Below, piece by piece: positions 21,327 through 32,574 of a stretch of DNA of 64,000 bases. How positions within the stretch are numbered: the stretch's first letter is position 1; every line of letters begins with the position of its first letter. A program made the translations under genes and the position numbers. The notes below the pieces were generated by a model. It was not told the DNA's origin, searched no databases, and worked only from the letters and a program-made list of their open reading frames with translations. The stretch is from Hyphomicrobiales bacterium (GTDB lineage Bacteria; Pseudomonadota; Alphaproteobacteria; Rhizobiales; Beijerinckiaceae), in the NCBI GenBank assembly GCA_027489535.1, contig JAIXZO010000012.1, forward strand, positions 122,808 to 186,807. The letters run 5' to 3'.

Positions 21327-22175
21327 ATGGCCGCTCTCATGCAGGGCAAGCGCGGACTTATCATGGGGGTCGCCAACGATCATTCGATCGCTTGGGGCAT
21401 CGCCAAGGTGCTGGCCGACCACGGCGCCGAACTCGCCTTCACCTATCAGGGCGACTCGCTGAAGAAGCGCGTTCAGCCGCTGGCCGAAAGCGTCGGGTCG
21501 GACGTCCTGCTGTCCTGCGACGTCGAGGACCTCGCCTCGGTGGACGCGACGTTCAAGGCCATCGAGGAAAAGTGGGGCAAGCTCGACTTTCTCGTGCACG
21601 CCATCGCCTTCTCCGACAAAAATGAACTCAAGGGCCGTTACGCGGACACCACCCGCGAGAATTTCTCGCGGACCATGCTGATTTCCTGCTTCTCCTTCAC
21701 CGAGATCGCCAAGCGCGCGGCTCCGTTGATGCGGGCGGGCGGCAGCATGATCACGCTGACCTTCTCGGGCTCCGTGCGCGTGATGCCGAACTACAACGTG
21801 ATGGGCGTGGCGAAGGCCGCGCTCGAAGCGTCGGTGCGATATCTCGCCGCCGATTACGGCCCCGACAACATCCGCGTGAACGCCATTTCGGCGGGTCCCG
21901 TGCGCACCTTGGCGGGCGCCGGCATCGCCGACGCGCGATTGATGTTCAACTACCAGAAGCGGCATGCGCCTCTGCGGCGCACGGTGACGATCGAGGAAAT
22001 CGGCGGGGCGGGGCTCTATCTGCTTTCGGATCTCTCGAGCGGTACGACCGGCGAAATCCATTACGTGGACTCCGGGTACAACATCGTTTCGATGCCGCAT
22101 CCCGAAGCTCTGAAGACGGTCGATGCCGCCGAAAGCGCGGCCGAGGCCTTGGCGGCGGGGCAAGCGGCCGAGTAA
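21327..22175 (+). CDS. fabI: Enoyl-ACP reductase (NADH) FabI
   Basis: 282-aa short-chain dehydrogenase completing each fatty-acid elongation round; it is the triclosan-target class. It has an N-terminal nucleotide loop (GLIMGVANDHSIAWGIA) and the FabI-specific active site YNVMGVAKAALE with the Tyr and Lys. AAGGAG lies 6 nt before the ATG at 21327; a second ATG at 21322 is out of frame. The Ala-rich C-terminal tail (about 20 residues) is longer than in E. coli FabI. Confidence 0.95.
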   Translation: MAALMQGKRGLIMGVANDHSIAWGIAKVLADHGAELAFTYQGDSLKKRVQPLAESVGSDVLLSCDVEDLASVDATFKAIEEKWGKLDFLVHAIAFSDKNELKGRYADTTRENFSRTMLISCFSFTEIAKRAAPLMRAGGSMITLTFSGSVRVMPNYNVMGVAKAALEASVRYLAADYGPDNIRVNAISAGPVRTLAGAGIADARLMFNYQKRHAPLRRTVTIEEIGGAGLYLLSDLSSGTTGEIHYVDSGYNIVSMPHPEALKTVDAAESAAEALAAGQAAE

Positions 22176-22198
22176 GCTCGGTCGGTCGAGGTTCAGCC

Positions 22199-23299
22199 GT
22201 GCAGACGTCCACCGGAATTTTGCCGTCCCAGATGATCGAAAGGCTCGTGTCCGCGCGCCGCCTTTCGGCTCTCGAACCCGTGACCGCCAAGCAGATTCAG
22301 CCCGCGAGCATCGACTTGCGGTTGGGCCGCAAGGTCTACCGCGTGCGCGCCAGCTTCCTTCCCGGCCCCGACCGCACGGTACAGGAGCGGTTGGACAAGC
22401 TTTCGCTGCACGAAATCGACATCACCGAGGGCGCGGTGCTCGAAACGGGCGCCGTCTACGTGGCCGAGGTGCTCGAAAGCCTCGATCTGCCCGCCGGCGT
22501 CTTCGCCGCGGCCAATCCCAAGAGTTCCACCGGCCGTCTCGACGTGTTCACCCGCGTCATCACCGACCGTTCGGGAAACTTCGATCAGATCGATCCGAAT
22601 TATTGCGGGCCGCTGTTTCTCGAAGTTTCGCCGCGGACCTTTCCGATTCTCGTGCGCACCGGTTCGACCCTGTCGCAGCTCCGCTTCCGCATCGGGGAGG
22701 CGCGCCTCGACGACGTCGCTCTGGCGGAATTGCAGGCCCGCGAGACGCTCGTGGCTGCCGAAGCGCCCTCGATTCAGGCGGGGATCGCCGTCAGCGTCGA
22801 CCTCGCGGGGTTCGGCGTGTCCGGCCTCGTCGGCTATCGCGCAAAGCGGCACACCGGCGTCGTCGACGTCGACAAGGTGCTCGGCTACGACGTGCTCGAC
22901 TTTTGGGAGCCGCTGTTCGCGCGGGCCAACAAGCGCGAATTGATCCTCGATCCGGGCCAGTTCTACATTCTCGCCTCCAAGGAGGCGGTCTGCGTGCCGC
23001 CGGATTATGCGGCCGAGATGACGCCGTTCGATCCGCTCGTCGGCGAGTTCCGCGTGCATTACGCCGGTTTCTTCGATCCCGGCTTCGGCCATACGGCGGC
23101 AGGCTCGCAAAGCGCGCGTGCGGTGCTGGAAGTCCGGTCGCGCGACGTGCCGTTCATCCTCGAACATGGCCAGGTCGTCGGCCGCCTCGTCTATGAACGC
23201 ATGGCGGAACGGCCGGCCTCGCTCTACGGCGCGGCTAAGAACTCCAATTATCAGGGCCAGAGCCTGAAGCTCTCGAAGCATTTCCGGCAGGCAAGCTGA
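22199..23299 (+). CDS. dcd: 2'-deoxycytidine 5'-triphosphate deaminase, double-domain type
   Basis: 366-aa protein, about twice the length of E. coli Dcd, matching the alphaproteobacterial tandem-domain form. It deaminates dCTP to dUTP to feed dTMP synthesis. The N-terminal half has IQPASIDLRLG and the nucleotide-binding NPKSSTGRLDVFTRVI. The C-terminal half repeats the fold with FFDPGFGHTA and FILEHGQVVGRLVYERM. It starts with GTG at 22199. Together with dut earlier in the window it covers both steps from dCTP to dUMP. Confidence 0.88.
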   Translation: MQTSTGILPSQMIERLVSARRLSALEPVTAKQIQPASIDLRLGRKVYRVRASFLPGPDRTVQERLDKLSLHEIDITEGAVLETGAVYVAEVLESLDLPAGVFAAANPKSSTGRLDVFTRVITDRSGNFDQIDPNYCGPLFLEVSPRTFPILVRTGSTLSQLRFRIGEARLDDVALAELQARETLVAAEAPSIQAGIAVSVDLAGFGVSGLVGYRAKRHTGVVDVDKVLGYDVLDFWEPLFARANKRELILDPGQFYILASKEAVCVPPDYAAEMTPFDPLVGEFRVHYAGFFDPGFGHTAAGSQSARAVLEVRSRDVPFILEHGQVVGRLVYERMAERPASLYGAAKNSNYQGQSLKLSKHFRQAS

Positions 23300-23395
23300 C
23301 GCTGCGCGGCGGTGCCGCAACCGGCTCGTGTTCATCGGTGCGGCGCGACGCCCCCTTGCGGTGCGCGACTTGAAACCGATATGGTCCCGTCGATT

Positions 23396-23470
23396 GCGGG
23401 CGTAGTTCAGTGGCAGAACGACAGCTTCCCAAGCTGTATGTCGAGGGTTCGATTCCCTTCGCCCGCTCCA
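23396..23470 (+). tRNA. tRNA-Gly (anticodon CCC)
   Basis: A full cloverleaf can be drawn. Acceptor GCGGGCG pairs with CGCCCGC, the anticodon stem ACAGC/GCTGT encloses loop TTCCCAA (anticodon 23428-23430), and the T-arm has GGGTTCGATTCCC. CCA is encoded at 23468-23470. A weak promoter (TTGCGG-18 nt-TATGGT) lies 10-40 nt upstream. Confidence 0.95.
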
Positions 23471-23523
23471 GCCTATCGTCGGTTCCTGCCGGCTGCGCCG
23501 CGAGGCGCCAAGGGGACGACCTC

Positions 23524-23721
23524 ATGAGCACCTTGCATTCCGCCGAGCCGTCGGACGTCGAGAATTCGAGCGCGCTTTCGCCGTCCGAACGCTCGGCCTT
23601 GGCGCGTACGGCTGCGGTGTTCGTCGTGCTGCTGGTGGGAGCGGGCGCATTGATGTGGACCTTGCAGGGCGAGGCGGTGTTCTTGGAACTCGTCGATTCC
23701 GTTCTCGCTTGGTGCATGTAA
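23524..23721 (+). CDS. Small single-pass membrane protein, 65 aa
   Basis: The first half is hydrophilic ([16 protein letters not shown]), followed by one transmembrane helix ([19 protein letters not shown]) and a short tail. The ATG at 23524 follows AAGGGGACGAC. It is not a recognised family. It is 17 nt upstream of the SCO1/SenC gene on the same strand, so it may be co-transcribed and have a role around cytochrome oxidase assembly; this is inference from position only. Confidence 0.6.
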   Translation: MSTLHSAEPSDVENSSALSPSERSALARTAAVFVVLLVGAGALMWTLQGEAVFLELVDSVLAWCM

Positions 23722-23738
23722 CCGGATCGAGAAAGCCG

Positions 23739-24326
23739 ATGTCGCGCACCGCCCGCCTCGCCTTGCCGCTCGTCGTGCTGATCTTCGGCATCGTCGGGCT
23801 CGGCATCGCCGCCGTCACGATGCTGGTGCCCAAGCCGGGGCAGCCGAATGTGGGCATCGGCGGGGCGTTCTCGCTGATCGACCACAAGGGTCGCGCGACG
23901 ACCGAGAAGGCGCTGGAGGGCGGGCCGAGCCTCATCTTTTTCGGCTTCACCCATTGCCCGGACGTCTGCCCTACCGCGCTGTTCGAAATTTCGCAGATCT
24001 ACAAGGCGCTGGGCCCGAAGGGCGACCGGCTGAAGGCGTTCTTCGTTACCGTCGATCCGGAGCGGGACACGCCCGAGCTGCTGGCGCAGTATCTGGCGAG
24101 CTTCGACGCCCGCATCACGGGCCTTACGGGCTCGCCCGAGGCGGTTCAGGCGGCGCTGAAGGCTTGGCGCGGGTTCGCCCGGAAGGTGCCCGTGGACGGC
24201 GGCGGATACACCATGGACCACACGTCTCTCGTCTATCTCATGGACGCGAAGGGCCGGTTCGTGTCCTCGGTCAATCTCGACCGGCCGCCGGAAGAGACGG
24301 CAAAGACGCTCGCCTCCTATTTCTGA
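23739..24326 (+). CDS. SCO1/SenC family copper chaperone for cytochrome c oxidase
   Basis: 195-aa membrane-anchored thioredoxin-fold protein delivering copper to the CuA site of cytochrome c oxidase. The N-terminal helix ([20 protein letters not shown]) anchors it on the periplasmic side. The copper ligands are the CxxxC in [11 protein letters not shown] and the His in MDHTSLVYL. Length and spacing match the family. Confidence 0.94.
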   Translation: MSRTARLALPLVVLIFGIVGLGIAAVTMLVPKPGQPNVGIGGAFSLIDHKGRATTEKALEGGPSLIFFGFTHCPDVCPTALFEISQIYKALGPKGDRLKAFFVTVDPERDTPELLAQYLASFDARITGLTGSPEAVQAALKAWRGFARKVPVDGGGYTMDHTSLVYLMDAKGRFVSSVNLDRPPEETAKTLASYF

Positions 24327-24359
24327 ACGGCGCGCTCGCCCGCGCGGGCGTCGTTCACG

Positions 24360-24388
24360 TTGACTTTGCCCCCTCCATCCGCCATAAG
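24360..24388 (+). promoter_or_regulatory. Putative promoter of the rpmH-rnpA-yidC operon
   Basis: TTGACT (24360-24365) and CATAAG (24383-24388) have a 17-nt spacer, giving a leader of about 115 nt before rpmH. The -35 is near consensus. Confidence 0.55.
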
Positions 24389-24508
24389 CCCGCGAGCTTT
24401 CCATCAGCCTTTCAACGGCCGATAGGGCGTCGGCCGGCGGTGATCGCCGGCCGCGACTTTTCGGCCCCGCCGCGCTCCGCGCGGCTCGACAACACCGGAG
24501 ACGGAACC

Positions 24509-24643
24509 GTGAAGCGGACCTATCAACCGAGCAAGCTCGTGCGCAAGCGTCGCCACGGCTTCCGCGCGCGCCTCGCCACCAAGAGCGGCCGCAAGATCCT
24601 CGCCTCGCGTCGCGCCCGCGGCCGCAAGCGTCTGTCGGCCTGA
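24509..24643 (+). CDS. rpmH: 50S ribosomal protein L34
   Basis: 44-aa very basic protein of the large subunit. The sequence begins (V/M)[18 protein letters not shown] and ends RGRKRLSA, unmistakable for bL34. It starts with GTG at 24509 after GGAGACGG. It is too short for most ORF cut-offs. It is followed 27 nt later by rnpA. Confidence 0.97.
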   Translation: MKRTYQPSKLVRKRRHGFRARLATKSGRKILASRRARGRKRLSA

Positions 24644-24670
24644 GTCTTCGCGCCCGTAAGGAGCGCAGAG

Positions 24671-25063
24671 ATGACGAACGCGCGCGCCGAGAGATACGAA
24701 CGTCTCCGTAAGCGCGCGCAGTTCACGGCCGCGGCCAAGGGCCGCCGCTTTCATACGTCCCGGATGACCGTTCAGGCCGTCCGGGCTTCCGAAGATGCGG
24801 ACGCGAAACCGCGCTTCGGCCTCACCGTGACCCGCAAGGTCGGGAATTCGGTCGAGCGAAATCGGATCAAGCGACGGTTGCGCGAGGTTTTGCGTCTTCG
24901 TGCCGCCGCCGACGGAGTACCCGGCGTCGATTACGTGATCGTGGCCCGGCGAGCGCTCTTGTCGACGCCCTTCGATCAAATCGCCATCGATATCGCGGAG
25001 GGTTTGCGGCGCGCGGCGCCGAAATCGCCGCGCGGCGCGGCTCCCGCCGTTTCGGAGCACTGA
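24671..25063 (+). CDS. rnpA: Ribonuclease P protein component
   Basis: 130-aa basic cofactor of RNase P that helps the catalytic RNA bind pre-tRNA. The RNR signature is clear (RKVGNSVERNRIKRRLRE), and the N-terminal RLRKRAQFTAAAKGRR is typical. It lies between rpmH and yidC, the conserved order. The yidD gene often found in this gap in other bacteria is absent: only 14 nt separate rnpA from yidC. Confidence 0.95.
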   Translation: MTNARAERYERLRKRAQFTAAAKGRRFHTSRMTVQAVRASEDADAKPRFGLTVTRKVGNSVERNRIKRRLREVLRLRAAADGVPGVDYVIVARRALLSTPFDQIAIDIAEGLRRAAPKSPRGAAPAVSEH

Positions 25064-25077
25064 GGACCGCCCGCATC

Positions 25078-26883
25078 ATGCAGGACAACAAGAACCTGAT
25101 CCTCGCCATCGGCCTTTCCTTGGCCGTGCTGGTCGGTTGGAACTACTTCTTCGGATTGCCCAATCCCGAAGAACAGCGCCGTCTCGCCGAGCGGGCCAAG
25201 CAGCCCGCCGCGACGGCTCAGGTGTCCGGCGATACGGGCCGCACGTCTCCGTCGAGCCCCGCGGCCGCGCCGGTCGCGCTCACACGCGATCAGGTTCTGG
25301 CCGCCGGCCCGCGCATCACGATCGAAACGCCGAAGATCCGCGGATCGATGCCGCTCAAGGGCGCAGAGATCGACGACGTCGCGCTGAAGGACTACCGCGA
25401 GACGGTCGACCCGAAGAGCGCCAACATCGTCGTGCTGAACCCCTACGGCACGGAAAAGGCCTATTTCGCCGAATTCGGCTGGGTCAACGCGCCCGGCGCG
25501 ACGGTCGCCGTGCCGGGCCCGACGACGCTTTGGACGGCCGACCGCACCGCGCTGACGCCGACCCAGCCCGTGACGCTGACCTGGAACAACGGCGCGGGCT
25601 TCACGTTCAAGCGCGTGCTCAGCGTCGACGAGTCCTACACGATCACCGTCAAGGACAGCGTCGCCAATGCCTCGGGCGCACCCGCGTCGCTTTCGGCCTA
25701 CGGCCTCGTACGCCGTCACGGCAAGCCCGTCGTCCAAGGCTTCTACATCCTGCATGAGGGCCTTCTCGGCGTCGCCGGCGATCAGGGCCTGCAGGAATCC
25801 GGCTACGACGCGGTCGACAAGGAAAACCCGCTGCCCGGCGGCAAGGGTCGCGGCAAGGTGTTCAAGACCGCGACCGGCGGCTTTGCGGGCATCACCGACA
25901 AGTATTGGGCCGCGGTCATCGCGCCCGACCAGAACACGCCCTACGAGCTGACCTTTTCCGGCACGACCGCGGCGCAAGCCGCCGCGAAGAGCTATCAGGT
26001 CGACATGCTGATGAACGCCCGCCCGATCGCCTCCGGCGAGACGGTCGAGAGCGTCCAGCACCTGTTCGTCGGCGCGAAGGAAGTGAAGACCATCGCGGCC
26101 ACTGCGGACGCGTACGGCATCAAGAATTTCGACCTGATGATCGATTGGGGATGGTTCTATTTCATCACCAAGCCGATGTTCTATCTCATCGACCTGTTCT
26201 TCCATCTGACCGGCAATTTCGGCATCGCCATCCTGCTGGTCACGGTGGTCGTGAAGGCGCTGTTCTTCCCCCTCGCCAACAAGAGCTACATCTCGATGGC
26301 GAAGATGAAGGCGGTGCAGCCCGCGATGGTCGAAATCCGCGAGCGCTTCGCCGACGACAAGATGAAGCAGCAACAGGCGATGATGGAGCTGTACAAGAAG
26401 GAGAAGATCAATCCGCTCGCGGGCTGTCTCCCCGTTCTCGTGCAGATTCCGGTCTTCTTCGCGCTCTACAAGGTGCTGTTCGTCACCATCGAAATGCGCC
26501 ACGCGCCGTTCTTCGGCTGGATCCGCGACCTCGCCGCGCCGGACCCGACGACGATCTTCAACCTGTTCGGCCTCATCCCGTGGACGCCCCCGGATTTCCT
26601 GATGCTCGGCGTGTGGCCGATCATCATGGGCTTCACGATGTTCGTGCAGATGAAGATGAACCCGGAGCCGCCGGATCCGGTGCAGAAGATGATGTTCACG
26701 TGGATGCCCGTGATCTTCACCTTCATGCTCGGCACGTTCCCCGCCGGCCTCGTCATCTACTGGTCGTGGAACAATCTGCTCTCCGTGATGCAGCAATACG
26801 CCATCATGAAGAAGCAGGGCCTCAAGGTGGAGCTTTGGGACAATCTGCGCGGCCTGTTCGGCCCGCGGGCCAAGGCGAGCTGA
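25078..26883 (+). CDS. yidC: Membrane protein insertase YidC
   Basis: 601-aa inner-membrane insertase acting alone or with SecYEG. It has an N-terminal signal-anchor ([21 protein letters not shown]), a large periplasmic P1 domain (about residues 60-345), then the conserved five-helix core beginning near [18 protein letters not shown]. The core includes the hydrophilic-groove Arg region ([17 protein letters not shown]) and the last helix ([15 protein letters not shown]). Length is standard for Gram-negative YidC. Confidence 0.96.
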   Translation: MQDNKNLILAIGLSLAVLVGWNYFFGLPNPEEQRRLAERAKQPAATAQVSGDTGRTSPSSPAAAPVALTRDQVLAAGPRITIETPKIRGSMPLKGAEIDDVALKDYRETVDPKSANIVVLNPYGTEKAYFAEFGWVNAPGATVAVPGPTTLWTADRTALTPTQPVTLTWNNGAGFTFKRVLSVDESYTITVKDSVANASGAPASLSAYGLVRRHGKPVVQGFYILHEGLLGVAGDQGLQESGYDAVDKENPLPGGKGRGKVFKTATGGFAGITDKYWAAVIAPDQNTPYELTFSGTTAAQAAAKSYQVDMLMNARPIASGETVESVQHLFVGAKEVKTIAATADAYGIKNFDLMIDWGWFYFITKPMFYLIDLFFHLTGNFGIAILLVTVVVKALFFPLANKSYISMAKMKAVQPAMVEIRERFADDKMKQQQAMMELYKKEKINPLAGCLPVLVQIPVFFALYKVLFVTIEMRHAPFFGWIRDLAAPDPTTIFNLFGLIPWTPPDFLMLGVWPIIMGFTMFVQMKMNPEPPDPVQKMMFTWMPVIFTFMLGTFPAGLVIYWSWNNLLSVMQQYAIMKKQGLKVELWDNLRGLFGPRAKAS

Positions 26884-26884
26884 G

Positions 26885-27544
26885 ATGGTGATGCCGGACG
26901 GCCCGACCCCGGAACTGATCGAGGCGGGCCGCAAGATCTTCGCCGGAGAGGCCGATTTTGCGGCCGCCACCGGCACGCTCGACCGGCTGCCGCCGATGAC
27001 GGGCGTCGAGATCGCCTTCGCCGGCCGCTCCAATGTCGGCAAGTCCACGTTGGTGAACGCGCTGACGGGCCGCAAGGCCTTGGCGCGGACGTCGCACACG
27101 CCCGGCCGCACGCAGGAATTGATCTTCTTCGACGTCAACGGCCGCTTCACGCTGGTCGATATGCCGGGCTACGGCTATGCGGCGGTGGAGAAGGCGAAGG
27201 TCGAATCCTGGACCAAGCTGATCCATGACTATTTGCGCGGACGCGCCAATCTTGCCCGCGTCTTCGTTCTCATCGACGCCCGCCACGGCTTCAAGCCCGT
27301 CGACGAAGCGGTGCTCGAGACGCTCGACAAGGCCGCCGTGTCCTACCAGATCGTGCTGACCAAGGCCGACGAGCTGAAGCAGAGCGAAGTCGAAGCGCGG
27401 ATCGCCGCGACGCGCGAAGCCATCAAGAAGCGGCCCGCCGCATTTCCCGAGATCGCACTGACATCGAGCCGGACAGGCCTGGGCATCGCCGAACTGCGCG
27501 CCTCGGTCGCGAAGATCCTGCAGGAGCGCGGAGAGGCTCGATGA
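26885..27544 (+). CDS. engB: Ribosome biogenesis GTPase EngB/YihA
   Basis: 219-aa GTPase for large-subunit assembly. G1 is [15 protein letters not shown]3 is DMPGYGYA and G4 is LTKADEL; the HTPGRTQ switch I region is also present. It starts 1 nt after the yidC stop. The last four bases (ATGA) overlap the next gene, so the three genes are tightly coupled. Confidence 0.95.
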   Translation: MVMPDGPTPELIEAGRKIFAGEADFAAATGTLDRLPPMTGVEIAFAGRSNVGKSTLVNALTGRKALARTSHTPGRTQELIFFDVNGRFTLVDMPGYGYAAVEKAKVESWTKLIHDYLRGRANLARVFVLIDARHGFKPVDEAVLETLDKAAVSYQIVLTKADELKQSEVEARIAATREAIKKRPAAFPEIALTSSRTGLGIAELRASVAKILQERGEAR

Positions 27545-27915
27545 CGCCGTCCGAACGCGTCGTCGCCGTTCTGGCGGGGCTGATCGGAGCCTCGGGCGTG
27601 ATCTTGGCCGCCATGGGCGCGCATATGGCGCCCGGCCGCTCGCTCGATCAGGCCGCCTTGATCGCGCTGGTTCACGCGCCCGCCGTTCTCGCCCTGTTGG
27701 CTGCAGGCCGCACCGGTCTGGTCCGTCCGATCCTCGCGCTCGTCGCCGCAGGCGCGATCGCGCTCGGCGTGATCTTGTTTTCCGGCGACCTCGCGATGCG
27801 GTCGCTGCTGTCTCGCCCATTGTTCCCGATGGCGGCCCCGACGGGCGGTTTCGTGCTGATCGCAGCGTGGGTCACGGCCGCGCTCGGCGCCATGATCGCG
27901 GCGCGCGACCGATAG
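27541..27915 (+). CDS. Small four-helix membrane protein, DUF423-like
   Basis: 124-aa protein with four hydrophobic segments. The N-terminus ([23 protein letters not shown]), the central [13 protein letters not shown] and the [12 protein letters not shown] segment fit the DUF423/YgdD family of inner-membrane proteins of unknown role. Its ATG overlaps the engB stop by 4 nt. Confidence 0.75.
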   Translation: MTPSERVVAVLAGLIGASGVILAAMGAHMAPGRSLDQAALIALVHAPAVLALLAAGRTGLVRPILALVAAGAIALGVILFSGDLAMRSLLSRPLFPMAAPTGGFVLIAAWVTAALGAMIAARDR

Positions 27916-27989
27916 GCTTCGGGACGCGCGACACGGCCCGCGACTTCGGCTAGAACGGCACGCCTTTTCGCCGTAAGCCGGACACGCCC

Positions 27990-28883
27990 ATGACAGAGAT
28001 CGCCGCCGATCCCCACCTGCAGGCCGAGCTGCTGATGCAGGCTCTGCCGCACATGTTGCGCTACGATGAAGCGACGATCGTCGTGAAATACGGCGGCCAT
28101 GCCATGGGCGACGAAGAGGGCGCACGCCAATTCGCCCGCGACATGGTGCTGCTCGAGCAGTCCGGCGTGAACCCGGTCGTCGTGCATGGCGGCGGGCCGC
28201 AGATCGGCGCGATGCTGGCCAAGCTCGGCATCAAGAGCGAGTTCGCCGCGGGTCTTCGCGTGACCGACAAGGCGACCGTCGAAGTCGTCGAGATGGTTCT
28301 TGCGGGCCTGATCAACAAGCAGATCGTCGGCCTGATCAACAAGGAAGGCGGTCGCGCCGTCGGCCTGTGCGGCAAGGACGGCGGCATGGTCACCGCCCGC
28401 AAGATCAACCGCACCGTGATCGACGAGGGCAGCCAGATCGAGAAGGTCGTGGATCTCGGCTTCGTCGGCGAGCCTGAAGAGGTCGATTGCACCGTGCTCG
28501 ACGTGATGCTCGGCCGCGAGGTGATCCCGGTGCTCGCCCCCGTCGCCAACGGTGCTGACGGGGAAACCTACAACATCAATGCCGACACCTTCGCGGGGGC
28601 CGTCGCCGGCGCGCTCAAGGCCAAGCGTCTGCTGCTGCTGACCGACGTTCCCGGCGTGCTCGACAAAAACAAGCAGCTGATCAAGGAGCTGAAGGTCGAC
28701 GAAATCCGCGGCCTGATCGCGGACGGCACGATCACCGGCGGCATGATCCCGAAGGTGGAGACCTGCATCTACGCGCTGGAACAAGGCGTCGAGGGCGTCG
28801 TGATCCTTGACGGCAAGGTCAACCACGCGGTTCTCGTCGAACTTCTTACGGACCATGGCCTCGGGACGTTGATCACCCGTTGA
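27990..28883 (+). CDS. argB: Acetylglutamate kinase
   Basis: 297-aa amino-acid kinase phosphorylating N-acetylglutamate in arginine synthesis. It has the nucleotide-binding [10 protein letters not shown], the substrate loop [11 protein letters not shown], the catalytic-Asn segment [15 protein letters not shown], and [14 protein letters not shown] near the C-terminus. Length is standard. An intrinsic terminator lies 50 nt after its stop codon. Confidence 0.96.
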   Translation: MTEIAADPHLQAELLMQALPHMLRYDEATIVVKYGGHAMGDEEGARQFARDMVLLEQSGVNPVVVHGGGPQIGAMLAKLGIKSEFAAGLRVTDKATVEVVEMVLAGLINKQIVGLINKEGGRAVGLCGKDGGMVTARKINRTVIDEGSQIEKVVDLGFVGEPEEVDCTVLDVMLGREVIPVLAPVANGADGETYNINADTFAGAVAGALKAKRLLLLTDVPGVLDKNKQLIKELKVDEIRGLIADGTITGGMIPKVETCIYALEQGVEGVVILDGKVNHAVLVELLTDHGLGTLITR

Positions 28884-28932
28884 CCATTCGGCCGCGGTGC
28901 CGTTGCGGAACCAACCTGTGCCGCCTATCTTG

Positions 28933-28964
28933 AAAAAGGCCCCGCAAAACGGCGGGGCCTTTTT
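28933..28964 (+). terminator. Intrinsic terminator after argB
   Basis: A 13-bp stem AAAAAGGCCCCGC / GCGGGGCCTTTTT has a 6-nt loop. The T-rich right arm serves as the U-tract. It ends just 13 nt before the ATG of the next gene on the same strand. Confidence 0.85.
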
Positions 28965-28977
28965 CGTCTCGGGACCC

Positions 28978-29709
28978 ATGACCGTCAACGCACGCCCTAC
29001 AGCTGAGATCGTCCCGGTTCGGCGCGGCTTCGACCATGTCGACACGTGGATCTTCGACTTGGACAACACGCTGTATTCCTCGGAATCGCAGCTTTGGCCG
29101 CAGGTGGACGCGCGCATCACGCTGTTTCTGGGAGAATTGTTCGGCATCGACGGCATGTCGGCCCGCGCGCTTCAGAAATATTATTACCAGCGCTACGGCA
29201 CCACGCTGAAAGGCTTGATGGACGAACACGCCATCTCGCCGCACGACTTCCTCGATTTCGCGCATGAGATCGACCTGTCCCTGCTCGATCCCAACCCGAA
29301 GCTGGGCTTGGCCATCGAGGCGCTGCCCGGCCGCAAGCTGATCCTGACCAACGGATCGCGGCGGCATGCCGAGAACGTGGCGGGCAAGCTCGGCATTCTC
29401 GATCACTTCGAGGAAATCTTCGACATCGTGGCGGCCGATTTCGCGCCGAAGCCCGAGGCGCGGACCTATGAGCGCTTTCTCGACAAGCACGGCGTGGACC
29501 CGAAGGGCGCTGCCATGTTCGAGGACATCGCCAAAAACCTCGTGGTGCCGGATGCGCTGGGAATGACGACGGTTCTCGTGCTGCCGAGCACGCCGGACCC
29601 GTTCCGCGAAGCGCATGAACAGGCCGCGGTGGAAGTGCCCTACGTCCACTATTCGACGACCGATCTCTCGCAGTTCCTCGTCGGAATAGAGGCCGCGCGG
29701 CAGGCTTGA
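28978..29709 (+). CDS. HAD-superfamily pyrimidine 5'-nucleotidase
   Basis: 243-aa HAD hydrolase. Motif I is [12 protein letters not shown] (nucleophile and acid Asp), motif II is [13 protein letters not shown], and motif III/IV is [13 protein letters not shown] then [12 protein letters not shown]. This set and the length match the SDT1/PPM1-type pyrimidine 5'-nucleotidases found between argB and dapD in Hyphomicrobiales. Exact substrate is inferred. A terminator hairpin directly precedes its ribosome-binding site, so it either relies on read-through or is controlled by that structure. Confidence 0.87.
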   Translation: MTVNARPTAEIVPVRRGFDHVDTWIFDLDNTLYSSESQLWPQVDARITLFLGELFGIDGMSARALQKYYYQRYGTTLKGLMDEHAISPHDFLDFAHEIDLSLLDPNPKLGLAIEALPGRKLILTNGSRRHAENVAGKLGILDHFEEIFDIVAADFAPKPEARTYERFLDKHGVDPKGAAMFEDIAKNLVVPDALGMTTVLVLPSTPDPFREAHEQAAVEVPYVHYSTTDLSQFLVGIEAARQA

Positions 29710-29785
29710 ACGCCGGCGGCTTTGCGTCCCGCGCCGGGCTTTGCTAAGCACGCGGTCCCGCTTTCATCATCTCCGGACCGTCAGC

Positions 29786-30628
<843 letters not shown>

Positions 30629-30662
30629 TCGTCGAGCAGGCCGGACTTCCGAAGGCGTTTTG

Positions 30663-31829
30663 ATGCTCGATCCTCTCGATCCCGTCGCCCTCACGCAGGC
30701 GCTCGTGCGCTGCCCGTCCGTCACGCCGGCGGAGGGCGGGGCGCTTGCCTTGCTGGAAGGCGTCTTGCACGAGGCCGGCTTCGACGTGCATCGCGTCACC
30801 TTCTCGGCTCCCGGCACGCCGGACGTGGACAATCTCTACGCCCGCATCGGGACGGCCGCGCCGTATCTGCTGTTCGCCGGCCATACGGACGTGGTGCCCA
30901 CGGGGGACGAGGCGCGCTGGACGGACCCGCCCTTTTCGGGCGAAATCCGCGACGGCGTGCTGTACGGGCGCGGCGCGACGGACATGAAGGGCGGCGTCGC
31001 GGCGTCGGTTTCGGCCGTGCTGCGCGTGCTGCAACGCCTCGGCCCCGATCTGCCGGGGTCGCTCGGCTTTCTCATCACGGGTGACGAGGAAGGCCCCGCG
31101 ATCAACGGCACCGTGAAGCTGCTCGAATGGGCGCATGCGCGCGGCGAGCGCTTCGACGACTGCATTCTCCCCGAGCCTACGAATCCGAACGCGCTCGGCG
31201 ACATGATCAAGATCGGGCGGCGTGGATCGCTGACCGGGCGCATCGTCGTGCACGGCAAACAGGGCCATGTCGCCTATCCGCACCTCGCCGAAAACCCGAT
31301 CCGCGGCATCACGCGGCTCGTGGCGGCGCTGGATGCCGAGCCGCTGGACGCGGGCACCGGCCATTTCGGCCCGACCAATCTCGAATTCACCACGCTCGAC
31401 GTCGGCAATCCGGCCTCCAACGTCATCCCGAACGAGGCGCGGGCGACGTTCAACATCCGCTTCAACGATCTCTGGTCGCCCGAGACGCTGGAAGCGGAAA
31501 TCCGCCGACGGCTGGATGCGGCGGCCGGCAACGTCGTGCGCTGGGACGTGCATTTCGAGCCCACCAATGCGACGGCCTTCCTCACCGCGCCGGGTCCGTT
31601 CGTCGAGAGCGTGGCGCAGTCGATCGAAGCCGCCACGGGTCGCCGGCCCGAATTGTCGACGACGGGCGGCACCTCCGACGCGCGTTTCATCAAGGACTAT
31701 TGCCCCGTGATCGAATTCGGTCTGGTGGGCAAGACGATGCACCAGATCGACGAAAATGCGTCGACGGCGGAGATCGAGGCGCTGACCGTGGTGTTCGAGA
31801 AGGTGATCGAGGCTTATTTCCGGCGCTGA
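30663..31829 (+). CDS. dapE: Succinyl-diaminopimelate desuccinylase
   Basis: 388-aa M20 dimetallohydrolase forming LL-diaminopimelate. Zinc ligands are visible in [26 protein letters not shown] and the [11 protein letters not shown]lu-Glu pair, with the last His in MHQIDENAS. The ATG at 30663 is preferred over the adjacent TTG at 30660. It runs convergently into truA with a single base between the stop codons. Confidence 0.95.
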   Translation: MLDPLDPVALTQALVRCPSVTPAEGGALALLEGVLHEAGFDVHRVTFSAPGTPDVDNLYARIGTAAPYLLFAGHTDVVPTGDEARWTDPPFSGEIRDGVLYGRGATDMKGGVAASVSAVLRVLQRLGPDLPGSLGFLITGDEEGPAINGTVKLLEWAHARGERFDDCILPEPTNPNALGDMIKIGRRGSLTGRIVVHGKQGHVAYPHLAENPIRGITRLVAALDAEPLDAGTGHFGPTNLEFTTLDVGNPASNVIPNEARATFNIRFNDLWSPETLEAEIRRRLDAAAGNVVRWDVHFEPTNATAFLTAPGPFVESVAQSIEAATGRRPELSTTGGTSDARFIKDYCPVIEFGLVGKTMHQIDENASTAEIEALTVVFEKVIEAYFRR

Positions 31830-31830
31830 T

Positions 31831-32574
31831 TCACGCCCGGTAGTCGACGCCGATCAGATAGAGCCCCGATGGCGGGGCCATGGGGCCGCAGCGCGCGCGG
31901 TCGCGCGATTCCAAGGCGGCGCGGAGATCGTCCCGCGTCCATTTCCCCGATCCCACATGCGCGAGCGACCCCGCGATCGAGCGTACCTGATGGTGCAGGA
32001 ACGAACGGGCGGAGGCGAACAGGCGGATTTCGTCGCCGATGCGCTCCACGTCGAGCCGGTCCAGCGTCTTCACCGGGCTCGCGGCCTGACACTCGGCCGC
32101 ACGGAACGTCGAGAAATCGTGCTTGCCGACAAGCACCTGCGCGGCATCGTGCATCGCCTCCGCGTCGAGCGGCCAATGGACCTGCCAGACGCGGTTCGCG
32201 TCCAGCGCGACCGGCGGGCGACGGTTCACGATGCGGAACAGGTAGTGGCGCTTGATCGCCGACATGCGCGCGCTGAAATCGTCGCCGACGCGGGTGGCCG
32301 CGAGGACGGCGACCGGCTCCGGCTTGAGATGCGCGTTGATCGCGTCGCGGACCGTGTCGGGCCGCCACTCCTTGGCGAGATCGACATGCACGACCTGGTG
32401 GGTGGCGTGAACGCCCGCATCCGTCCGTCCGGCCGCTTGGATCCGCAGGGCCTCGCCGCTGAATTTCAGGATCGCTTCTTCGATGGCCTGCTGCACAGAG
32501 CGGCCGACGGCCTGGAATTGCCAGCCGACATAGGGCGTGCCGTCATATTCGACGACGAGCTTGTAGCGCGGCAT
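31831..32574 (-). CDS. truA: tRNA pseudouridine(38-40) synthase
   Basis: 247-aa enzyme isomerising U38-U40 in the anticodon arm of many tRNAs. The catalytic Asp is in [14 protein letters not shown], the N-terminal strand is [15 protein letters not shown], and the C-terminal [17 protein letters not shown] is typical. Its ATG overlaps the fmt stop by one base (TGATG), so def-fmt-truA form a coupled operon. Confidence 0.96.
   Translation of the reverse strand: MPRYKLVVEYDGTPYVGWQFQAVGRSVQQAIEEAILKFSGEALRIQAAGRTDAGVHATHQVVHVDLAKEWRPDTVRDAINAHLKPEPVAVLAATRVGDDFSARMSAIKRHYLFRIVNRRPPVALDANRVWQVHWPLDAEAMHDAAQVLVGKHDFSTFRAAECQAASPVKTLDRLDVERIGDEIRLFASARSFLHHQVRSIAGSLAHVGSGKWTRDDLRAALESRDRARCGPMAPPSGLYLIGVDYRA

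Noticed and set aside
25064..25077. Loss of yidD between rnpA and yidC as a notable deletion
   Set aside because: The gap is 14 nt and the arrangement is, as far as I recall, normal in several Hyphomicrobiales; not treated as unusual.
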